Below are positions 10,814 to 20,505 of a stretch of DNA of 64,000 bases, piece after piece. The position numbers and the translations under genes are program-made. Every line of letters starts with the position of its first letter. The stretch's first letter is position 1. Source of the DNA: Harmothoe impar. Its lineage: Eukaryota > Annelida > Polychaeta > Phyllodocida > Polynoidae. Under the pieces are notes generated by a model. The model did no database searches. It was not told the DNA's origin and saw only the letters and a program-made list of their open reading frames with translations. The DNA is taken from NCBI GenBank assembly GCA_947462335.1, contig OX381705.1, forward strand, positions 40,083,672-40,147,671, given 5' to 3'.

Positions 10814-10929
10814 TTACTCCCCTTCAGACTTTTGCTCGTTTCGACCGCTGGTGCTAAGTTGACCTAGCAGAAGTTGAAACCGATCAAGTACCCAACCCAG
10901 GTTAAGACCATCCTGGTCACCGGCAACAG

Positions 10930-11128
10930 TGTAATAGGCAGCGGAAAACAGGTCAGCCCCACGGGGAATCGAACCCCGGCCCCTCCGCTCCGGAGTTGAG
11001 AATGCTACCGCTACACCACAGGGCTAGCTTCTTCTCCACTGCTCTGCTACGGTACTTGAGCCAACCTAGGTGGGACATGCGCTCTCCACGCACGCTCGGG
11101 CTGCCCTGAGCGATATGTGCCCACTACA
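10930..11128 (-). repeat. 5' LTR of the TRIM
   Basis: This is the partner of 10615-10813 with the same length and ends. Differences cluster in the anticodon region of the tRNA-like module and near the outer end. Confidence 0.8.
10955..11025 (-). tRNA. tRNA-like module inside TRIM 5' LTR (probably not a functional tRNA)
   Basis: It has the same acceptor, D and T arms and the same A and B boxes as the module at 10640-10710. The anticodon-loop region differs: CTCCGGAG here against CTCGAG in the other copy. Both are palindromic, and neither gives a good anticodon stem. Confidence 0.6.
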
Positions 11129-11683
11129 GAATTGTAGCTTCCTGGCCGTTTTCCATCGCAGCAATTGTGCAGGCGAGGTAATATATATTATTTTAAGCTA
11201 AAGCAGGTAGACAAGTTAGCCAGAAAAACACTTTAAGATTTCATTAATAAGGGTAGTATAACTTATAAATTGTACAAAAAATTATTCTATTTCGAAATTT
11301 ATTTGATAGCTAAATGGGTATCTGGCCTCAGTGAATGTATATTGACCAGTGCTATTCATACGCACGATGGTAATTTCTTAGCATACCTGGTTCGGGAATA
11401 TTAATCTTTTGGATAGAACATGTGTATTGATGATACTTGTTTTCCATCCGATGGACCATTAAAAGTTGATAATTGGAATCGCGATAGCAACGTAAGGTTG
11501 AGTCGAGTGCTTCATTGAGTTCTATCAGACACACATATATTGGAAGGTAAATAAAAGACATGCATAAAAACTGGCACTTCCCCACAAGAACAGTAGTGTG
11601 AATTTGAAATCATTTCCCAGACAAGCTCATTTTCTGAACCATTCCATTTTAACAAATACAATGGAGGGTTGCTTCTCTTTAGT

Positions 11684-12166
11684 TCAAATCCCACAGCACG
11701 AGAGAGGGTCAGAAAATGTTGTGAATTGGTCTTATTGCCGATTTTGGGCCCTATTTAGGCTAAGACAGGCCCAAATCAGTGAGAAAGTGTTGCCTTTCTC
11801 TTGTGATTTGGGAAATCACAAGGATCAAAAGAGTTAGATATTTTCCCCCAGAAGGCCTAGAAAATGTTGCTCATTGGAATATGTCCACGATTTGGTGTAT
11901 ATAGGGGGGACACTCCAAATATATTTAGGCTAATTGATAGGGAATTGTGAAGACAAATAATACTGTGAAGTAACTCCCCTCAAACAGATCCATTAACAAG
12001 TCCTGCAAGCAACACTTTGCTTGCCTGTTATTGACCACTGTGGGATTTCTAGAGGCATAATATCATGGGACAAGTGTTGCGATTTACAATATTGGCAACA
12101 GTTGCCCCTTGTTATTATGTCAATAATCATCATTTTCTAGCCCATTTTTCGTGTTGTGGGATTTGA
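11684..12166. mobile_element. TIR element (~483 bp), copy 1
   Basis: It is bounded by the perfect 12-bp inverted repeat TCAAATCCCACA / TGTGGGATTTGA. It is closely similar along its length to 56217-56711, which lies in an intron of the receptor-like gene. There is no transposase ORF. Its left part can be read as a short ORF in both copies, but that is explained by the shared repeat. Confidence 0.75.
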
Positions 12167-14080
12167 CCTTAAGAGAATGTACTCTCACTCTAAACAGAAC
12201 TCGGGATGGGGAGAACCTGGATCGTTTGGATTGGTTAGCTCTTGTGTTACCTCCTGAGATGCTGTCCGAATTTCTGCAAGGGAAAATTGATATACCTGTA
12301 CTAATGATCAGAATGCCCAGAGAATTCGACTTAATGCTATTCCCGAGAAAATCTGTTAGGAGTACAAGTGATATTTCCTGAAGTGATCATGAGTCTTGAC
12401 CCAAGGATGTCTTGAGTTCCTTGCTATGACTTTATTGCCGCACAGTCATCACACAATTACCCAGTGCTGGCAGAAGTCCTAGCAGGTGTCCGAATTTAAA
12501 AGACGTGTGCCCTGTATCAGAAAATAAGGTGTGGCAACTGCCAATGGAGGTGAAGACTGATGAAGACCAGCCTTGACCTCAGATGATTCGGGTCAAAACA
12601 TGGAACCTCGGGCTAGTTTGGTATTAAACCTTATAGCAGGACCGGCCGTTTTATGATTACATAATAGATGGGATAATTATATACACACAAAAACTAAATC
12701 GCATAAATGACCAGTCTTCTGTTTTTGACTTCACATGAACTATGACAAGTTTGAATCATAAACTGTGCATGCTTCAACATTTAGCAGATTTAGACTTCTC
12801 TAAGATCTGCATGGGAACCGGTGCTTAACATAGATTTTGAATATGTAATCCATCTATTGTATATGGCGTATGGTGATGGATTAGGCTGTTGTATTTACGA
12901 TAAAGTGAAAGCAGCACTATACGATATACATGTAGGGTGAAGAAATGGCTGTATATGGACCGGATGGGTTAGGTCTTAGTTGGTGGTCTTTGTTTGTATG
13001 TCTAACAGTGACTGACGTTCCCATCGTCTGCATGTCAGGCTTTAAAAGGTCTCAGGGGATTACCCCTCTGTGTCATTTGGCATCTTGTCAAACTGCTGCT
13101 GTTACAACATTGGACAATCCATGTATATTATCAACTACTTTAGAGAGACGGGGTCTGATGTCACTGTAAGCTTCCAACATCACATTCTGACCGGGAAGTC
13201 CTTGCAGCTTTTCAATAGAGACTTTTCTAAGTGAGTTGCTCATTGTGAGAATGCACGAGATGCTTCCTGAATGAGACTGAGCCACCTGAGAAGTCAGTCA
13301 GCCACTGGGCAGACACGCACTTACAGGGGGCATTCAAGTCTGTGCCCAAGAAGGCTAAAAGCCTCTTTTACACAGGTTGATATTAATCTCTGTCTGGTCA
13401 GCTAATTAAGAGGGCCCAATAGCGAAATTGTGTTAACTGTGCTAATCGGCATAGAGATGTAACTTGTCATGTTAGTTTTAGTATATATTTCAGCTAGTCT
13501 CGTATATATCACTCTCAATGCCTATTTCTATGCACGGCTCCTACCCAGTGACGTCACTTCCCTCCACGTCCAAGTCATTGTTATAAATGTTGCCCCTGTC
13601 TGCCGCCAGACGACCTTAATAACTTACTTCACATCATTGTGCCTCTCATATTTCTGACGACATGTATGTACATACGGGTGAGAGGGCCCCTGTACTGAGG
13701 TCTCAGCTTACTTCATACGGTTGAGATTTTTAACAACTGCTTGCGGCTCCTTGGTTGCATTTGGCAGTAGTCCTGTGCAAAGGTGTCATTCAAGTAGTGA
13801 ACATGTCCGCTCTAAGATTCAGAGTGCATTATCACATCAGACGCGTGTTTTTATCCTCTGGGCCACCTGTGCAGATTAATGTTGATGGATAGATGAGTTG
13901 GGAATGTTTCCTCAAACATTATGATCCTATACATCATTACAGAGGGATGTGTCATAAAGCGGGATGGTAGAACACATCATGGTGAGTGGGACAGCATGTA
14001 GAGCATGTAGAGTGCTGATGGCAGAACACATCATGTGGAGTCGGAAGGACTGAATACATCATGGTTTAGACTTTGTCCAA
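12167..14080. other. Non-coding stretch, no gene supported
   Basis: No domain-bearing ORF was seen. The last ~120 bases contain degenerate forms of the 28-bp repeat that follows (for example GTGAGTGGGA near 13981). Confidence 0.4.
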
Positions 14081-15000
14081 TATGGTGAGTGGGGATGGTA
14101 GAAGGCAGTATGGTGAATGGGGATGGTAAAAGGCAGTATGGTGAGAGGGGATGGTAAAAGGCAGTATGGTGAGTGGGGATGGTAAAAGGCAGTATGGTGA
14201 GTGGGGATGGTAAAAGGCAGTATGGTGAGAGGGGATGGTAAAAGGCAGTATGGTGAGTGGGGATGGTAAAAGGCAGTATGGTGAGAGGGGATGGTAAAAG
14301 GCAGTATGGTGAGTGGGGATGGTAAAAGGCAGTATGGTGAGTGGGGATGGTAAAAGGCAGTATGGTGAGAGGGGATGGTAAAAGGCAGTATGGTGAGTGG
14401 GGATGGTAAAAGGCAGTATGGTGAGTGGGGATGGTAAAAGGCAGTATGGTGAGAGGGGATGGTAAAAGGCAGTATGGTGAGTGGGGATGGTAAAAGGCAG
14501 TATGGTGAGAGGGGATGGTAAAAGGCAGTATGGTGAGTGGGGATGGTAAAAGGCAGTATGGTGAGTGGGGATGGTAAAAGGCAGTATGGTGAGAGGGGAT
14601 GGTAAAAGGCAGTATGGTGAGTGGGGATGGTAAAAGGCAGTATGGTGAGAGGGGATGGTGAAAGGCAGTATGGTGAGTGGGGATGGTAAAAGGCAGTATG
14701 GTGAGTGGGGATGGTAAAAGGCAGTATGGTGAGAGGGGATGGTAAAAGGCAGTATGGTGAGTGGGGATGGTAAAAGGCAGTATGGTGAGAGGGGATGGTA
14801 AAAGGCAGTATGGTGAGTGGGGATGGTAGAAGGCAGTATGGTGAGTGGGGATGGTAAAAGGCAGTATGGTGAGTGGGGATGGTAAAAGGCAGTATGGTGA
14901 GTGGGGATGGTAAAAGGCAGTATGGTGAGTGGGGATGGTAAAAGGCAGTATGGTGAGAGGGGATGGTAAAAGGCAGTATGGTGAGTGGGGATGGTAGAAT
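14081..15000. repeat. 28-bp minisatellite, about 33 units
   Basis: The unit is GTGAGTGGGGATGGTAAAAG followed by GCAGTATG. Two main forms, GTGAGT and GTGAGA, alternate in a non-random way, often as a five-unit pattern (A-T-T-A-T). The array is open in the - frame because three 28-bp units make 28 codons without a stop, but that is not a gene. Confidence 0.95.
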
Positions 15001-16373
15001 ACATCTTAGTGAGTTGGGATAGTAGAGTATATCTTAACACAATATGTAATTAACGTCTTTTATTCATAGTGATACAAACTCAAAAAGTATACGAAGACCC
15101 CCAGGCCTCCATACATCTTCTTTCTGATAACGTTTGCACTGAAAGGATGTGCATTGCTATGCTTAAATATATCATTATGTTCAGTATTGAAACTAATATT
15201 CCTCTTAATTACCCGAAAGAAATACTTAAGTCAATATAGTTTAGACTCCACAGGCTAGGGAATTATGCTATTTATGAGTTAAGGTTTGGATTTCATTTCG
15301 TGAGGCGTTGCCACATGAAATGCATCCTTGCCCCAGCTCTGGTAAATCGTGAGGAGGGGATGAACATCTACCAGAGTGTTGTGTGACGCACATTTTTAAG
15401 ATTAACCACAATTTTGCAGATGACTAAAATAATCCGCGATATAGGCGGCTCCTGGTAATCCTAGCTGTGTTCTACGTGCAGAGCTCCATGTGCCTTGTCT
15501 AAGCCATGTCACATTATGACTGGGGTATGGCATTTATCAGGATATCAGAGGTAATTTCAGAAATACCACACGACAGCAGGCCCCTATTAGGAATGCATGT
15601 CGTGTGTAGCCTCCTCTATTATATAGAGCGTGGGCATATGCCTTGTCCATGAAGTCAAAGCCAACTGTACCCACTGCCAGAGGAACAGCCAGTGGCTTGC
15701 CAACAATCTGCTGTATATACTGAATGTGATCGTGCGATGTCCACCAAGGCTGTCTTATATGCAGTCCAATGGTATCATCTGGTAAAGTATTGTATGATTG
15801 CCTATCATCTTTTTTGCAATTGCATATGGATTAACCGTAAAGTGAAATGCCAACTATCATATAGTTGTGTATACAAATGTTAGATGCGTTAACATATTCT
15901 TTCCATCAAAGACATTTACAAAATTGTAAATCAAAGGACTGAACTTTGAACAATGTGTACTCCTTTACTCTGTTTATTCCTTTACTACTAAAACAGAAAT
16001 GAAACATATTGTAATGGGTCGTTATGAATACAGTTATGGTTCATGTATATCTTTGTGGTAATTAGTAATGTCACATGGTAAACTGTTAAGAAGGTTTTCT
16101 GTAACAAATGTTATTCAACGCTGTATGTTACCGACAGTATTCATATTGTGTACGTTAAGTCTACATTATAGTACCAGGTATTTATGTTACCAATGTTAAG
16201 ACAATTTGTGTTGTCATGCATATGGTTATATCCTGGTATGTGATTACCGACCACTAAATGCCTCTAGTGGGGATGGTCACCTGCCCTTTTCCATTCCATA
16301 TATATAGACAGAGGTCCACGTAATCTGTCTGAACGACAGTTTTCACCACGAGTGGGACCTTGGGTCGTGATGC
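15001..16373. other. Non-coding stretch, no gene supported
   Basis: This is AT-rich sequence with scattered short ORFs and no repeat or domain that I can support. Confidence 0.4.
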
Positions 16374-16600
16374 AACCCAAGGTCTCACAAGTGGAGAAAC
16401 AAGGAGATCAGACTGATTTGAGTAGATCTCTGTGTTTATTTCATGTGAATGTTGATCAATTCCATTTTAAAACAACATTTAAAGATTGGTTTCACAACTA
16501 TACCGTGGAGAATGGAGCTGTGGAGAATAAGCATCAGTTTCTCCACGGGGGTGTGGAGAATGGCCGTTCTAGTACTTAAGCATAGTAACTTTGTTTCTCC
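16353..16600. repeat. Cluster of inverted repeats (CCTTGGGT hairpin and GTGGAGAA/TTCTCCAC)
   Basis: GACCTTGGGT and its complement ACCCAAGGTC form a hairpin with a short loop at about 16356-16393. GTGGAGAA occurs at about 16392, 16505, 16520 and 16551, and the complement TTCTCCAC at about 16539 and 16591. The outer pair GTGGAGAAAC/GTTTCTCCAC could be terminal repeats of a short fold-back element. This reading is tentative. Confidence 0.4.
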
Positions 16601-16829
16601 ACATGGAATAAATAAAGAGGGCTGGTTTGTTAAACAAATCAGTCTAGCTTAGACTATGCATCAGCTTACTCAAATTATTCGACAAAGAACTTTGACGTCT
16701 GTGGATAGTTAATAGGGATTACTTTACTTTTGTTTATTAGTGACACTCGTTTGAATTTCACATAACTGTCTGTCCTTGTTTCCGCTGACCACTTTGGAAG
16801 GTCGTGTCAGTTGATATGAAATGTTGTCA

Positions 16830-16856
16830 ATAAACATATTCAAAAAAAAAAAAAAG
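16830..16856 (+). other. AATAAA followed by poly-A run, 3' end of a retroposed sequence
   Basis: AATAAACATATTC is followed directly by 13 A. An encoded poly-A tail after a polyadenylation signal suggests that the sequence upstream was copied from an RNA. I could not find its 5' end or a target duplication. Confidence 0.4.
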
Positions 16857-17179
16857 CTCAGCTAGAGCTCAGGTTTTGTTGATATATTCTACGGTATACC
16901 TGTGTTTACCAAGCTTATTGCATCGATTCATGCAGATACAATAAAGTTGCCAACTATAATACCATACTGCACTTTCCTGTAGATGTTGTCTCTTGGTTAT
17001 ATACCGATAGCTTGACCAGCTAAAATATCATTCTTTAACGAAAGGGTAAAACTGCCTCATAAAGATGTGAATGATACTAGTCTGCTAATTTACAAGGTGC
17101 ACAAGTTGTAATTGTAGATGGGTGTGGTGCTGCAGCCTCAGTATTGCCCAGTTAGCATTCGTCCCTGGGGCCCATATGT

Positions 17180-17490
17180 CTTTTACTTGGGCCAGCTGGG
17201 CTTGCCGATATCTGGGTTTAATAGGGTCCTTTTTGTCCAGGGTGACCAGTGGGAGCCCAGATGTGTCAGCCAACTTTTTTTCCATAAGTAAATTGTAAAT
17301 ATTCCGAAACATACGGACATCTAATTTCCCTCCAGAAATTACCATTTATTGTACATTTTTTGGTGTGTGCTAAATCTGGGCTAGGGCTGGGCCCTTTGAA
17401 TCTTGGCTGGCCCATTTGGGTTCCCACTGGTAGCCCTGGACAAAAAGGACCAAAACCCAGGGTGGGCAAATCAACTTGCCCAGGTAAGAA
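17180..17490. repeat. Fold-back element with ~95-bp imperfect inverted arms
   Basis: The arm around GGGTCCTTTTTGTCCAGGG (about 17224-17242) is matched in reverse complement around CCCTGGACAAAAAGGACC (about 17433-17450), and the similarity extends on both sides. It ends close to where the ~50-bp minisatellite begins. A single partial minisatellite unit also lies at about 17118-17139. Confidence 0.55.
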
Positions 17491-17545
17491 CACAGCATAC
17501 AGAAGGCCGTCGCTCCCTGAGCCTCCACCCACACCCAGCCAACCT

Positions 17546-18240
17546 GGGAGGGTGCGGTGCTGCAGCCTCAGCATACATGTACATGGCCGCCTACTGGGTG
17601 GGTATGGTGCTGCAGCCTCAGCGCCATACATGTACATGGACACCTACTGGGAGGGTGCGGTGCTGCAGCCTCAGCATACATGTACATGGACACCTACTGG
17701 GTGGGTGTGGTGCTGCAGCCTCAGCATACATGTACATGGCCGCCTACTGGGTGGGTGTGGTGCTGCAGCCTCAGCGCCATACATGTACATGGACACCTAC
17801 TGGGAGGGTGCGGTGCTGCAGCCTCAGCATACATGTACATGGCCGCCTACTGGGTGGGTGTGGTGCTGCAGCCTCAGCGGCATACATGTACATGGACACC
17901 TACTGGGAGGGTGCGGTGCTGCAGCCTCAGCATACATGTACATGGACACCTACTGGGTGGGTGTGGTGCTGCAGCCTCAGCATACATGTACATGGCCGCC
18001 TACTGGGTGGGTGTGGTGCTGCAGCCTCAGCGGCATACATGTACATGGACGCCTACTGGGAGGGTGCGGTGCTGCAGCCTCAGCATACATGTACATGGCC
18101 GCCTACTGGGTGGGTATGGTGCTGCAGCCTCAGCAGCGTGTACATGGACGCCTACTGGGTGGGTGTGGTGCTGCAGCCTCAGCATACATGTACATGGACG
18201 CCTACTGGGAGGGTGTGGTGCTGCAGCCTCAGCATACATG
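17546..18240. repeat. ~50-bp minisatellite, left part (split by element B)
   Basis: Units of about 50 bp contain GCATACATGTACATGG, CCTACTGGG and GTGGTGCTGCAGCCTCAG, with 50-52-bp variants. The array continues at 33234 after element B. The last unit stops at CATACATG and the first base beyond the element resumes CATGTACATGG, so the two halves rebuild a normal unit once one CATG is removed. Confidence 0.95.
18237..18240. repeat. Target-site duplication CATG, left copy
   Basis: It lies directly before the element B LTR. The same four bases occur at 33234-33237. Four to six bases is the usual duplication size for Ty3/gypsy elements. Confidence 0.85.
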
Positions 18241-19018
18241 TGTAGCTGTTGGCTATTCTAAGATAGACATCTGCTATGAAAAACTCCAGATTCGAAAATA
18301 GGTTGTTCAGAAATTACACTTTATTCATTCTGACATACGGCTCGTAATCATACAGACGGATAGCAATAATCAAATAGGCTTCTGAACACCAGGGGTCATA
18401 TGAACATACAGGAGGTATACGCTCACGGTCTAGTACATAATTCCCGAGTTCCAAGGCTCTCTTCCATCTTGGTTAACTCCACTTGGATCAGACTCCCCCA
18501 GAGGGAGTTCTGTACCCGGAGTTGTACACCAGTGCGTCTATCTCCTCTAGTTCCCCCAGAGGGTGGAACAGAGAAAGACGCAGGGTGACCAAGGTGGAAG
18601 CAGCGACAGGACTAGGCCTAAAAGGTACAACAGAGTTCGGGGAAGCTCTGTTGTGGAGCAGCCAAGCTGGCCGAAGTGCGCAGCAAGACTGGGTCCTCGA
18701 TTAGCAGAACCCCAGGTCTTATGTACTGGTCGTTATGTAATTCTCTCTATTACTCGTAAACACTTGAGTTCCCGAGGAACTCCGGGTAACCACGCGCCGG
18801 TGCATCCGAGCCGACACCGTACCCGAGATATGTCGGGTGACACGTGGCGGTCACGGCTCAATGCACATAACCAGGCCGCGCTCCACCATTCCTCAGGTGG
18901 GCTTATATAACCTTATACTCGGCAGTAGACAGGAGTGCGGCCTGGATACACGACAACACATATACCAAATATAACTCCAACTGGTTCCATAGAAATAGTA
19001 CAGCGGCGACCCACTACA
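18241..19018 (-). repeat. 3' LTR of element B (778 bp)
   Basis: In the element's sense it starts TGTAGTGGG and ends CAGCTACA. A TATA box (TATATAA) is at 18903-18909 and a polyadenylation signal (AATAAA) at 18320-18325, both on the - strand. This implies a long R region. Small ORFs on the + strand are repeated in both LTRs and are not genes. Confidence 0.95.
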
Positions 19019-19034
19019 CTACCCCCCTTCAGAC
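19019..19034 (-). other. Polypurine tract of element B
   Basis: In sense it reads GTCTGAAGGGGGGTAG and directly abuts the 3' LTR. The TRIM at 10615-11128 has almost the same tract (GTCTGAAGGGGAGTAA). Confidence 0.8.
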
Positions 19035-20505
19035 AATATCATAGCGTCCAAATAGCAGCACAAAGTGCAGTATTATTATACTACCTTGATACAATGACAA
19101 ATTTTATCTCCAAACAACCCAAAAAAACAAATATATTGTCTCCAAACACATACATAGTGGAGGCAAGCGTAACTCTTTCTATCAGAAACACTAATATATT
19201 TCTTGGGTATCATAGATATGTATTCATCCTTTTTGATATTAACGTCAATCATATCAACCATCAGGATCCAGTTACACAATAATCGAGTATCATCCTTCAA
19301 TAACAGTCATGATTTATGGGACTAAAAGGATAAACTCCACACAGCCAGTCAAGCCCTATAAAACAAACTTGACTATATATCATAAAAAAATATATAAAAC
19401 CTTTAAGACATATTTATCGCATACTAACCATGTCTCATCGAAAACGATTTGTTACAACAGGTATCGTATACATACAGATCAAATATGAGCACTTCTCCTT
19501 AAAAGTTACCAATTTTTTAGTACAAGACATATTGGAAACAAAAAGGTGGCAAGTGTCGACTTTATAGTAAACCTTGACCCAACCCGTCTATTTGAATAGA
19601 CTCACTCGCTTTACGTGCCAGAGTAAGGTTTGAAAGATCAATATTTTTGGAATAAATGAACATATAGCGTAGATCCGGTAAATGCAGTTTTCAATCCAAT
19701 CAAGGTCTCCAAAACCTTATGCACCATGGTCACCCAGGTGTCCTTTTTGGCGTACTCTACACAATAACACAAGTGACACTCTCCATATAGGAATACTGAA
19801 AGCAATCAGATCAAGTGTCATGGCAACATATCTCAACGTTTCAGGGAGAATTAGTCTCCACACTTAGTTCAAAGATCAAAAACGCAGCAAGCTGAAAAAT
19901 AGAATGATCCGGCTCCTCACTCGATACCTTCCTTCTGAAAGTAATCAACGGGAGCCTACGGATCTCCATAACAACTTACGCAATTTCCACTCCTAGTACC
20001 TGAATAAATTTTACGTTTCTCAGGTTCATTAATATGTTATTACCACAGATCTACACATAGTACGAATGCAGTCAAGCAACCTTTCAGTAGGTATCATCAG
20101 GATCCAGTCCCTCATACCTTTACTTATTGGACGGTTAATTCAGAGTATCACAATCGGCATACAATAATCATACCTATAGCACATGTCATCAAATCAAACA
20201 GAACCCGTTTTACAAATACTGTCTTATGGCAAAATAGAACACTCTTTGGTGATGGTTTTAACAGTTTCTTATATGACGACAACTGCAAACCTAGATCATA
20301 TCAAAGTCTTTTCATAAATAGGTGATAATGATCCTCTGTTCTTGTCATCTCAGTCTTTCATAAATATATACGTACTTTATACCATAGTCTATGGTATAAA
20401 GCATCATACGGTCCGTGGTGTATTAATAACCCCACTACTGCAAAAGTTCAATCTTGATGACGACACATGGTAGAGGTTCCATATATGCTGCAACTGGGAA
20501 TGTTT
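19035..20505 (-). other. 3' untranslated region of element B
   Basis: This is about 1.47 kb of AT-rich sequence between the ORF3 stop and the polypurine tract. No coding region is seen. It corresponds to the 0.93-kb region of element A. Confidence 0.6.

Larger units (their letters stand above)
10615..11128 (-). mobile_element. TRIM-like LTR retrotransposon with tRNA-like modules in both LTRs
   Basis: Two 199-bp direct repeats (10615-10813 and 10930-11128) flank a 116-bp interior, 514 bp in total, and each starts TGTA and ends TACA. Read on the - strand, the interior begins with TGTTGCCGGTGACCAGGAT, nearly the primer-binding site expected for tRNA-His. It ends with a polypurine tract (GTCTGAAGGGGAGTAA) almost identical to that of element B. 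The flanks GTAT and GAAT may be a decayed 4-bp target duplication. I count about nine differences between the repeats, so it is older than element B. There is no ORF, and the size fits the TRIM class (terminal-repeat retrotransposons in miniature). Confidence 0.8.

Noticed and set aside
10640..11025. Functional tRNA genes
   Set aside because: The A and B boxes are good, but the anticodon arms do not pair properly, and both copies sit in paired LTR-like repeats.
14066..15040. 324-aa ORF on the - strand
   Set aside because: It is entirely the 28-bp minisatellite read through. Three units make 28 codons without a stop.
17360..18301. Three overlapping ORFs of 230-310 aa with CTW/CCSLS repeats
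   Set aside because: All frames of the ~50-bp minisatellite are open. There is no start context or domain, and the same happens at 33150-33761.
18400..18910. ORFs repeated at 32615-33125
   Set aside because: They lie in the LTRs of element B on the antisense strand and repeat only because the LTRs are duplicated.
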